From Cereibacter_A sp052244495 (GTDB taxonomy: Bacteria; Pseudomonadota; Alphaproteobacteria; Rhodobacterales; Rhodobacteraceae), in NCBI GenBank assembly GCA_052244495.1, contig JBQPXH010000004.1: a stretch of DNA of 64,000 nt; one strand, 5' to 3'. This document shows positions 24,846-32,446 of this stretch, piece by piece (within the stretch, counting starts at the first letter, position 1; the number at the start of each line of letters is the position of its first letter). Below the pieces are notes generated by a model that made no database searches, was not told where the DNA came from, and saw only the letters and a program-made list of their open reading frames with translations. A program made the translations under genes and the position numbers.

Positions 24846-25367
24846 TCACCCCTCCCTGCAGGCCGCCTTCAGCAGTTGGTCCTCCTCCCTCACCGGCAGC
24901 CAGTCGGTGCCGGTCAGGGTGCCGTCGGGCCGAAGCTCCGACCCCGTTTCGAGATTCGCCGTGCGCCGGCCCTCGCAGTCGAAGGCCATGGGAACGCGCT
25001 GGGTGTTGTGCCAGCGCTGCACCACCACCACCTCGGCGCGGCGGATGGCGGGATTGCTTTCCGACCGCAGCATCCCCGTCGCGTCGAGCGCCATGAAGCG
25101 CGTGGCGACCGGAAAGATCATGGTCCATGGCCGGAGGCCGACCCGGTCCTCGGGCGCCGAGATCACCACGACTTCGGGCGGCAGGGCCGCGGTCACGCGC
25201 GGATACCAGCTGTATTCGTTCCAGATCGAGAAGAGCAGCATCCCGGCACCCGCCGCGATCGGCACGAGCCACTTCGGCAGCCGGCGGCGGCTCAGCACGC
25301 GCAGGAGCATGGCGATCCCGGCGAGACCGGCTCCGGCGGCGAGGGTGGCGAGGAGGTCCATGACCAT
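24846..25367 (-). CDS. Uncharacterised membrane-anchored protein of the acs operon
   Basis: I do not recognise this 173-residue protein. It has two hydrophobic segments (about residues 4-24 and 33-52, LVPIAAGAGMLLFSIWNEY) followed by a soluble domain with many beta-like stretches (PPEVVVISAPED, IRRAEVVVVQRWHN) and a cysteine in MAFDCEGR. By the usual positive-inside pattern, the basic loop between the helices (RRRLPKW) would be cytoplasmic and the domain periplasmic. It starts 10 bp after the DUF294 protein gene and is followed at 1 bp by the receiver gene. An alternative ATG two codons in (25361) is equally possible. Confidence 0.7.
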   Translation of the reverse strand: MVMDLLATLAAGAGLAGIAMLLRVLSRRRLPKWLVPIAAGAGMLLFSIWNEYSWYPRVTAALPPEVVVISAPEDRVGLRPWTMIFPVATRFMALDATGMLRSESNPAIRRAEVVVVQRWHNTQRVPMAFDCEGRRTANLETGSELRPDGTLTGTDWLPVREEDQLLKAACREG

Positions 25368-25377
25368 GGGCGGGCCT

Positions 25378-27198
25378 TCAGGTGCGCGCGCCGCGGGCAG
25401 AGCCCAGCGCGGATTGCATGGTGCGCACGACGACGAAGGCGTCGCGCAGGTGGCTGCGCTCGAAATCCGAAAGGTCCGAGGGCGCGAGGAAATTGTCCGG
25501 CGCGCGCCCCGAGCGGATCAGCCGCGCCTGGTTCTCGAGGCGGATCTGCGCGACCATGTCGTAGGCCTCGACCAGATCCCGCGCGCCCGAGACCGAGATC
25601 ACGCCGGCATTCTCGGCCGCCTGCAGCCGCGCCCGGGTATTCACCGGCTCGAGCTCGCCAATGAGCGCATAGACGCGGCCAAGGTCGATGACCGGCACGA
25701 CACCGTTGTGCTTCAGGTCGATGTGGTTCTTGTGCTCGCCCGAGCGGATCGTCGCGAAGCCCCGGATCAGCCCGAGCGGCGGCGTATGCTTCAGCGAGTT
25801 CGAGATCATGTGCGCGACGAAGATCGAGTTCTTCGCCGCCATTTCCAGCGTGTCCGCCTGCAGCTCGTGGAACAGGTTTTCGTTCCCGCCGATGGGCCGC
25901 AGGTCGAACATGACCGACGAGAGCATCTGCGCCATCGGGTCCGGCCGGTCGATCCAGCCGAGGAAATACTGCCGCCACACTGCGAGCGGCTGCCGCCAGC
26001 GGGAGTTGGTCGCCATCATGTCGCCGGGGCAGTGGACGTAGCCGCAGGCGTCCAGCCCGTCCGACACGAATTTCGCGAGCGCCGCGAACCAGGGCTCGTC
26101 GGCGGGAAGGACCTTGTCCGAGAGGATCAGGCAGTTGTCCTGATCCGAGACGCCGGTCTGCTCCTGCCGGCCCTGGCTGCCGCAGGCGCACCAGCAATAG
26201 GCGACAGGGGGTGGCCCGAGTTCCTGCTCGGCGAGGACGAGCAGGCGCCGCGTGACCGTGTCGGTGATGTCCGTGATGAGCCGCGTGACCACCTCGTGCG
26301 AGTTGTGCCCCGCCACGAGTTGCACGAGCAGCTTCGGGATCCGCGCCGTCACCGCCTGCAGCTCGGAGAGCGACTCGGCGGTGGCCGCGTCGCGGACGAG
26401 CTGCGCCGACGACACCGCCTGGAAGCGGGTGAGGTCGGTCTGGGTGATCATGCCGACGAGGCGTCCCTCCTCGATCACCGGCAGGTGACCGATTCGCCGC
26501 TCGAGCATCACGTGAAGGATGTCGGAGCCCAGCGCGTCGGGCGAAAGGGCGATGGGATCGCGGGTCATGACCTCGGCCACCGGAGTCGTGGGGTCGAGCC
26601 CCACCGCCACGACCTTGTTCGTCATGTCGCGGGTGGTGACGATGCCGAGGAAGGTCGCGCCGTCCACGACGCCGAGCGACGAGACGCCCGCATCACGCAT
26701 CTTCATTGCTGCGCTGCGGATCGTCTCGGCCGGACCGCAGGTCACCGGCTTGCGAGCCATCAGATCCACGACCTTCTGTGTCGTCAGGTCGGAGGCGCGG
26801 TAGCCCTGCGTCCGGCGCCGCGTGAAGAAGCGCTCGAAGGCGGGCGAGGCGGCGAAGAGGCTGCGGAACTGCTCGGCCGGAAGCATGAGCAGGACGCCGT
26901 CGGTCGTCGCCCGCGCCGTGGTGGCCGCGCGGCCGTCGCGCATCAGCCCGCGCTCGCCAAAGGAGTTGCGCGGACCGAGGACCGAGATCACGTCGCCCGA
27001 AGGTTCGAGGATCTCGATGCCGCCCCGCTTGACGAGGTAGAGGCCGACCAGCCGATCGCCGTGACTGTAGACCGTCTCGCCGGCGGTGATCTCCCTGCGG
27101 CTGAAGGAACCGGCGACACGCGCCAGCTCGTCCTGCGGCAGGCTGTCGTAGGGATGCACCGTCTCCAGAAAGCTCACGATGGTCTGGACGTCTTCCAT
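25378..27198 (-). CDS. cNMP-binding / CBS / DUF294 nucleotidyltransferase-like regulator
   Basis: A 606-residue cytoplasmic regulatory protein. Domains in order: a cyclic-nucleotide-binding fold at about 20-125, with the phosphate-binding cassette FGERGLMRDGRAATTARA (E82 and R90 conserved); two CBS domains at about 145-200 and 207-262; then a DUF294 nucleotidyltransferase-like domain with GSQGRQEQ at 340-347 and the acidic motif SDQDN at 351-355, followed by a helical C-terminal domain. The architecture recalls GlnD-type nucleotidylyltransferases joined to ligand sensors. The target is unknown; the operon suggests the symporter or Acs. The ATG at 27198 (MEDVQTIVSF) begins the recognisable part. 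Confidence 0.9.
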   Translation of the reverse strand: MEDVQTIVSFLETVHPYDSLPQDELARVAGSFSRREITAGETVYSHGDRLVGLYLVKRGGIEILEPSGDVISVLGPRNSFGERGLMRDGRAATTARATTDGVLLMLPAEQFRSLFAASPAFERFFTRRRTQGYRASDLTTQKVVDLMARKPVTCGPAETIRSAAMKMRDAGVSSLGVVDGATFLGIVTTRDMTNKVVAVGLDPTTPVAEVMTRDPIALSPDALGSDILHVMLERRIGHLPVIEEGRLVGMITQTDLTRFQAVSSAQLVRDAATAESLSELQAVTARIPKLLVQLVAGHNSHEVVTRLITDITDTVTRRLLVLAEQELGPPPVAYCWCACGSQGRQEQTGVSDQDNCLILSDKVLPADEPWFAALAKFVSDGLDACGYVHCPGDMMATNSRWRQPLAVWRQYFLGWIDRPDPMAQMLSSVMFDLRPIGGNENLFHELQADTLEMAAKNSIFVAHMISNSLKHTPPLGLIRGFATIRSGEHKNHIDLKHNGVVPVIDLGRVYALIGELEPVNTRARLQAAENAGVISVSGARDLVEAYDMVAQIRLENQARLIRSGRAPDNFLAPSDLSDFERSHLRDAFVVVRTMQSALGSARGART

Positions 27199-27256
27199 GA
27201 GGCTCCTCGACACTGCACCGGGGTTGGTGCGCCCCTGACGGGGCGCACCCTGGGCC

Positions 27257-29074
27257 TCAGTGGGCCGTGGCTTTGCCGGCACCGCGCGGGATGCGGATGC
27301 TCTCGACCAGATCGACCACCTGACGCGGCGGAGCCTTGGTCACCGCCGACACGCCGAAGGCGACGGCGAAGTTCAGGATCGCACCGATGGTGCCGATCGA
27401 GAGCGGCGAGATGCCGAAGAAGTAGTTGGCCGGAACGTCCTCGTACATCGCGGTGCCGGGGACGAAGAACCAGCCCTTGTAGAGGAAGATGTAGACCGCG
27501 GTGAAGATCAGGCCGACGAGCATCCCGAGGATGGCGCCTTCCTTGTTCACGCGCTTGGAGAAGATCCCCATCATCAGCGCCGGGAAGATCGTCGCGGCGG
27601 CCAGACCGAAGGCCAGCGCCACCACCTGCGCGGCAAAGCCGGGCGGGTTGAGGCCGAGCCAGGTGGCGATCGCGATCGCGCCGGTCATCGAGATCCGCGC
27701 GGCCAGAAGCTCGCCCTTCTCCGAGATGTTCGGGTTGATCGAGCCCTTGATGAGGTCGTGCGAGATCGCCGACGAGATGGCGAGCAGCAGGCCCGCGGCG
27801 GTCGAGAGGGCGGCAGCCAGAGCGCCGGCGGCCACGAGCGCGATCACCCAGCCCGGAAGAGCCGCGATCTCGGGGTTGGCAAGCACCATGATGTCGTTGT
27901 CGATCTTGGTGACTTCGTTGCCGGCCCAGCCGCGCTCGGCGGCCACGTCGGCCATCGCCGGGTTCTTGTCGTTGTAGTACTGGATCTTGCCGTCGCCGTT
28001 CAGGTCTTCCATCACGAGGAGGCCGGTCTGTTCCCAGGTCTTCACCCAGTTCAGGCGCGGATCCGTCTGGATCGACTCGACAGAGATCGCATCGGCGTCC
28101 AGCGCATTGCCCGTCACGGCGCCGGGCCACATGGTGGTGGTCAGGTTCAGGCGCGCCATCGAGCCCACGGCCGGAGCCACGGTGTAGAGAAGCGCGATGA
28201 AGACGAGCGCCCAGCCGGCCGAGGAGCGGGCATCGGCCACCTTCGGCACGGTGAAGAAGCGGATGATGACGTGGGGCAGGCCCGCGGTGCCGATCATCAG
28301 CGACATGGTGAACAGGAACATGTTCAGCATCGACGGAGTGTCGGCGGTGTAGGCGGTGAAGCCGAGTTCCGTCACGACCTGGTCAAGCTTGCCGAGGAAG
28401 GCCTGGTCGCCGCCGCCCGGGGCATAGTCGCCGATCAGGCCGAGCTGGGGCAGGAACGCGCCGGTCAGGGCGAGCGAGATGAAGATCGCCGGGATCGTGT
28501 AGGCGATGATCAGCACGACATACTGCGCGACCTGCGTGTAGGTGATGCCCTTCATGCCGCCGAACACGGCATAGGCGAAGACGATCGCCGCACCGATGTA
28601 GAGGCCCATGTCGGTCGAGATCTCAAGGAAGCGCCCGAAGGTCACGCCCACGCCGCGCATCTGCCCGATCACGTAGGTGATCGAGATGATGATGAGGCAG
28701 ATCACCGCCAGAAGACGGGCACCGCCCGAGTAGAAGCGGTCACCGATGAACTCCGGCACCGTGAACTTGCCGAACTTGCGCAGGTAGGGTGCAAGCAGCA
28801 GCGCGAGCAGCACGTAGCCGCCGGTCCAGCCCATGAGGAAGGCCGACTGGGTGTAGCCGCCCGCAGGCGCGAGGGCGATGATGCCCGCCATCGAGATGAA
28901 GGAGGCCGCCGACATCCAGTCGGCGCCCGTCGCCATGCCGTTCATGACGGGGTGGACGCCCTGCCCGGCCGCGTAGAACTCGGCCGTCGAGCCCGCCCGG
29001 GCCCAGACCGCGATCCCGATGTAGATGGCAAAGGTGATGCCAACCACGATCAGGTTGAGGGTGAATTGATCCAT
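27257..29074 (-). CDS. Sodium:solute symporter, large VC_2705-type (acetate uptake likely)
   Basis: A 605-residue sodium-coupled permease of the SSS family with about 13 membrane segments. Together with the DUF4212 small subunit it fits the large/small Na-symporter pair of the VC_2705 type. Family motifs include the FYAAGQGVHPVMNGMATGAD start and the FGGMKGITYTQVAQY segment. Between membrane segments near 290-308 and 408-430 is an insert of about 100 residues containing an EF-hand-like loop at 357-368 (DLNGDGKIQYYN). Placement with acs and adk points to acetate or a similar short carboxylate as substrate; this is inferred. Confidence 0.9.
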   Translation of the reverse strand: MDQFTLNLIVVGITFAIYIGIAVWARAGSTAEFYAAGQGVHPVMNGMATGADWMSAASFISMAGIIALAPAGGYTQSAFLMGWTGGYVLLALLLAPYLRKFGKFTVPEFIGDRFYSGGARLLAVICLIIISITYVIGQMRGVGVTFGRFLEISTDMGLYIGAAIVFAYAVFGGMKGITYTQVAQYVVLIIAYTIPAIFISLALTGAFLPQLGLIGDYAPGGGDQAFLGKLDQVVTELGFTAYTADTPSMLNMFLFTMSLMIGTAGLPHVIIRFFTVPKVADARSSAGWALVFIALLYTVAPAVGSMARLNLTTTMWPGAVTGNALDADAISVESIQTDPRLNWVKTWEQTGLLVMEDLNGDGKIQYYNDKNPAMADVAAERGWAGNEVTKIDNDIMVLANPEIAALPGWVIALVAAGALAAALSTAAGLLLAISSAISHDLIKGSINPNISEKGELLAARISMTGAIAIATWLGLNPPGFAAQVVALAFGLAAATIFPALMMGIFSKRVNKEGAILGMLVGLIFTAVYIFLYKGWFFVPGTAMYEDVPANYFFGISPLSIGTIGAILNFAVAFGVSAVTKAPPRQVVDLVESIRIPRGAGKATAH

Positions 29075-29089
29075 GCTGTCCCGCCTCCC

Positions 29090-29371
29090 TTACTCGTCCA
29101 CGCCGTACTGGCGGTCCAGGCGGTTCATGACGACCGCATAGACGAAGATCAGCACGAGGAAGACGTAGATCGAGCCCTGCTGCGCGAACCAGAAGCCGAG
29201 ATCGGCGCCGCCGATCTTGATGCCCTCGAGCGCCGGGCGCAGGAGAATCCCCAGCCCGAAGGAGCAGGCGAACCAGATCGCCAGCGAAATGAGGATGATG
29301 CGGACGTTCGCCGACCAGTAGGCATTCGACGACGTCCGGTCTGATGTCACATGACCAGTTCTGTCCACCAT
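29090..29371 (-). CDS. DUF4212 small symporter subunit
   Basis: A 93-residue protein with two membrane segments (about residues 20-42 and 58-80). It matches DUF4212/TIGR03647, which accompanies the large sodium symporter 15 bp downstream. The ATG at 29371 (MVDRTGHVTSDRTSSNAYW) is preceded by AGGGAGAAGG; a longer open frame upstream lacks family similarity. It is the equivalent of the small YjcH-like partner beside acetate permease ActP in enterobacteria, but from a different family. Confidence 0.88.
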   Translation of the reverse strand: MVDRTGHVTSDRTSSNAYWSANVRIILISLAIWFACSFGLGILLRPALEGIKIGGADLGFWFAQQGSIYVFLVLIFVYAVVMNRLDRQYGVDE

Positions 29372-29438
29372 TGGACCTTCTCCCTGTAGGTTTCTTCTGC
29401 CTGCCTGCGTCCCCCCTCCTCGAGGGACGCAGGCTTGT

Positions 29439-30128
29439 TCACGCGGATACGCGCTCCACGATCCGGCCGAGGGCGCTGGCGATCTCGTCGATGGCACCCA
29501 TCGCGTCGATCCGTTCCAGCACGCCGCAGCCGTCGTAGTAGGCGATCAGCGGCGCCGTCTGCGCATGGTAGGCGGCCAGCCGCGCTCCCACGGTTTCGGC
29601 ATTGTCGTCGGGACGGCGCCTGAACTCCGTCCCTCCGCACTTGTCGCAGCTTCCCGCAGCCCGAGGCTGCTTGAAGCGGTCGTGATATCCTTCCCCGCAT
29701 CGGGCGCAGGTGGATCGGCCGGACACGCGCTCGACCATGGCGGCGTCGTCAACCTCGAGGCTGATCGCCGCGGTCACGCGCTGCCCGCTGCGGCCGAGCA
29801 GCCCGTCGAGCGCCTCGGCCTGCCCCGCGGTGCGGGGAAAGCCGTCGAGGATGATGCCGCGCGAGACGTCGGGCTCGGCCATGCGGTCCGCGAGGATGGC
29901 CAGCACGATCTCGTCCGAGACGAGGCCGCCCGCCTCCATCACCGCCTTGGCGGCCATGCCGGCGGGTGTGCCGGCGGCCACCGCGGCCCGCAGCAGGTCC
30001 CCGGTCGAGAGCTGGACGAGGCCGAAGCGCTCCTCCAGCATCCGCGCCTGGGTGCCCTTGCCCGCACCCGGAGGCCCGAGCAGGATCAGCACGGCCGGAC
30101 GGGTCGTCGTCCCGGTCACGCCCTCCAT
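29439..30128 (-). CDS. adk: Adenylate kinase, zinc-LID type, in the acs operon
   Basis: Converts ATP and AMP to two ADP. The 229-residue product has P-loop GPPGAGKGT at 18-26, the AMP-binding GDLLR and GFPRT motifs, and a LID with four zinc-type cysteines (C141, C144, C161, C164). It begins three bases after acs stops. Acetyl-CoA synthetase makes AMP, so this kinase probably recycles that product locally. A housekeeping adk normally lies with secY in the ribosomal protein operon, so this is likely a second copy; the rest of the genome is not visible. Confidence 0.93.
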   Translation of the reverse strand: MEGVTGTTTRPAVLILLGPPGAGKGTQARMLEERFGLVQLSTGDLLRAAVAAGTPAGMAAKAVMEAGGLVSDEIVLAILADRMAEPDVSRGIILDGFPRTAGQAEALDGLLGRSGQRVTAAISLEVDDAAMVERVSGRSTCARCGEGYHDRFKQPRAAGSCDKCGGTEFRRRPDDNAETVGARLAAYHAQTAPLIAYYDGCGVLERIDAMGAIDEIASALGRIVERVSA

Positions 30129-30131
30129 GCC

Positions 30132-32093
30132 TCAGCCCCGGTTCTTGCGGTTGGCGATCAGGTCGTCCACCACCGAGGGATCGGCCAGCGTCGAGGTATC
30201 GCCCAGACTGCCGAAGTCATTCTCGGCGATCTTGCGCAGGATGCGCCGCATGATCTTGCCCGAACGGGTCTTGGGCAGGCCCGGTGCCCACTGGATGACG
30301 TCGGGCGAAGCGATCGGGCCGATCTCGGTCCGCACCCATTTCACAAGATCCTTGCGCAGGTCCTCGGAGGGCTCGACCCCGTTCATCAGGGTGACATAGG
30401 CGTAGATGCCCTGGCCCTTGATGTCGTGCGGATAGCCGACCACGGCGGCCTCGGCCACCTGGGCGTGAGCCACGAGCGCGCTTTCAACCTCGGCCGTGCC
30501 CATCCGGTGGCCGGAGACGTTGATCACGTCGTCCACGCGGCCGGTGACCCAGTAATAGCCGTCGGCATCCCGGCGGCAGCCGTCACCGGTGAAGTAGTAG
30601 CCCTTGTATTGCGAGAAATAGGCCTCTTCGAACCGCTCGTGATCGCCCCACAGCGTGCGCATCTGGCCCGGCCAGCTGTCGGCCATGCAGAGCACGCCTT
30701 CGGTGGCCATCTCGGTCAGTTCATGACCGTCCGTCGGGTCGAGCACAACCGGCTTGACGCCGAAGAAGGGCTTCGAGGCCGCCCCCGGCTTGACCGGAAT
30801 CGCACCCGGCAGGGGCGTGATCATGTGGCCGCCGGTTTCGGTCTGCCAGAAGGTATCGACGATCGGGCAGCGGCCCTTGCCGACATGGGTGTTGTACCAG
30901 CTCCAGGCCTCGGGATTGATCGGCTCGCCGACCGAGCCCAGCACCTTGAGCGACGACAGGTCGTACTTGTCCACCCATTCCGGCCCGAGGCCCATGAGCG
31001 AGCGGATCGCGGTCGGCGCGGTGTAGAACTGGTTGACCTTGTGCTTCTCGCAGACGGCCCAGAAGCGGCCGGCATCCGGATAGGTCGGCACGCCCTCGAA
31101 CATGACGGTGGTCGCGCCGTTCGCCAGCGGTCCGTAGACGATGTAGCTGTGACCCGTGACCCAGCCCACGTCAGCCGTGCACCAGAACACGTCGCCGTCG
31201 TGGTAGTCGAAGGTCATCTGGTGGGTCATCGAGGCGTAGGTGAGGTAGCCGCCGGTCGTGTGGACCACGCCCTTCGGCTTGCCGGTCGAGCCCGACGTGT
31301 AGAGGATGAACAGCGGATCCTCGGCTCCCATCTCCTCGATCGGGCAGTCGGGCGAGGCGTGGCGCATCAGTTCCTTCACGTCCACGTCGCGACCGTCCAT
31401 CCAGTGGATCTGGTCGCCCGTGTGCTTGACGACGAGGCAGCGCACCCGGTCCGAGCAGTGCAGCAGCGCCGCGTCGGTGTTCGACTTGAGCGGCGTGCGC
31501 CGGCCGCCGCGCGGAGCGGTGTCGGCGGTGATCACCACCTTGGCCTGGCAGTCGTTGATCCGGTTCGCGAGCGCGTCCGGCGAGAAGCCCGCGAAGACGA
31601 CCGAATGGATCGCGCCGATCCGGGCGCAGGCCAGCATCGCATAGGCGGCCTCGGGGATCATCGGCAGATACATCACCACCCGGTCGCCCTTGCGGACGCC
31701 CTGGCTCACCAGAACGTTCGCCATGCGGCAGACGTTGTCGTGCAGTTCCTGATAGCTGATGTGCTGCGCCGGCGCGTTCGGGTCGTCCGGCTCCCAGATG
31801 ATCGCGGTCTGCTTGCCGCGGGTCGCGAGGTGACGGTCGATGCAGTTCCATGCGACGTTCAGCGTGCCGTCCTGAAACCACTTGATCGACACTTCGCCGA
31901 GCTTGAAGTTCGTGTCCTTGACCTTCGTGTAGGGCTTGATCCAGTCGAGCCGCTTGCCCTGTTCGCCCCAGAAGGCATCCGGGTCGGCCACGGATGCGGC
32001 ATACATCCGCTCGTAACCGGCCGCGTCTACATGGGCCTGCGCAATGAAGTCTGCCGACGCGGGATAGATCGCATTCGCCTGAGCGTGATCCAT
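30132..32093 (-). CDS. acs: Acetyl-coenzyme A synthetase
   Basis: AMP-forming acetate:CoA ligase that activates acetate for the glyoxylate or ethylmalonyl-CoA routes. The 653-residue product has the adenylation P-loop YTSGSTGKPKG near 265-275, the signature TFWQTETGG, and the C-terminal catalytic lysine K613 in PKTRSGKIMRR, which is the residue silenced by acetylation in other bacteria. The ATG at 32093 follows GGAGGAG. It heads the eight-gene minus-strand operon. The 353-bp upstream region is unusually AT-rich and probably carries the promoter. Confidence 0.97.
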   Translation of the reverse strand: MDHAQANAIYPASADFIAQAHVDAAGYERMYAASVADPDAFWGEQGKRLDWIKPYTKVKDTNFKLGEVSIKWFQDGTLNVAWNCIDRHLATRGKQTAIIWEPDDPNAPAQHISYQELHDNVCRMANVLVSQGVRKGDRVVMYLPMIPEAAYAMLACARIGAIHSVVFAGFSPDALANRINDCQAKVVITADTAPRGGRRTPLKSNTDAALLHCSDRVRCLVVKHTGDQIHWMDGRDVDVKELMRHASPDCPIEEMGAEDPLFILYTSGSTGKPKGVVHTTGGYLTYASMTHQMTFDYHDGDVFWCTADVGWVTGHSYIVYGPLANGATTVMFEGVPTYPDAGRFWAVCEKHKVNQFYTAPTAIRSLMGLGPEWVDKYDLSSLKVLGSVGEPINPEAWSWYNTHVGKGRCPIVDTFWQTETGGHMITPLPGAIPVKPGAASKPFFGVKPVVLDPTDGHELTEMATEGVLCMADSWPGQMRTLWGDHERFEEAYFSQYKGYYFTGDGCRRDADGYYWVTGRVDDVINVSGHRMGTAEVESALVAHAQVAEAAVVGYPHDIKGQGIYAYVTLMNGVEPSEDLRKDLVKWVRTEIGPIASPDVIQWAPGLPKTRSGKIMRRILRKIAENDFGSLGDTSTLADPSVVDDLIANRKNRG

Positions 32094-32446
32094 GAAAGCT
32101 CCTCCAACATGCGGGCCGTGCACGACCCCGCCACACGGCCGCCACCGCGGCCACCCTCCTCCATTAGACAGAGTGTAACGCATCAGTCAATTTTTGCGTA
32201 ACTCTTTTTCCAAGAACGGTTTTTTTGTAATTTCATTTACTGGCCGCCGCGCAAAGTAGTAAATCCTGAAAATTGACAAAGCCAATTGCGCTTGTTTTTC
32301 AACGGTATGTCGAAGTGCGGTGACGCAGCGTCACGCTCTGAAACTTTTTCTGAAGCCTTTCGCAGGGACTCCACCGCCGACAATCGCGAAAGACGCAGCG
32401 GCAGGATGTCGCCGCGCGCAACCCGTGGGCGACCCGCTTGATTCGC
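32094..32446 (-). promoter_or_regulatory. AT-rich acs promoter region
   Basis: A 353-bp gene-free region between sulP and acs, with the part 32161-32310 clearly more AT-rich than the rest of the window. On the minus strand a candidate promoter is TTGACT (32185-32190) and TAATGG (32161-32166) with 18 bp between them. A second possibility further upstream is TTGGCT with a TTACTA-like element 17 bp later. Which is used cannot be told by eye, and activator sites are likely given acetate control of acs in other bacteria. Confidence 0.55.

Noticed and set aside
32161..32310. AT-rich stretch upstream of acs as a sign of horizontal transfer
   Set aside because: It is confined to a gene-free promoter region, and the flanking genes match the rest of the window in composition.
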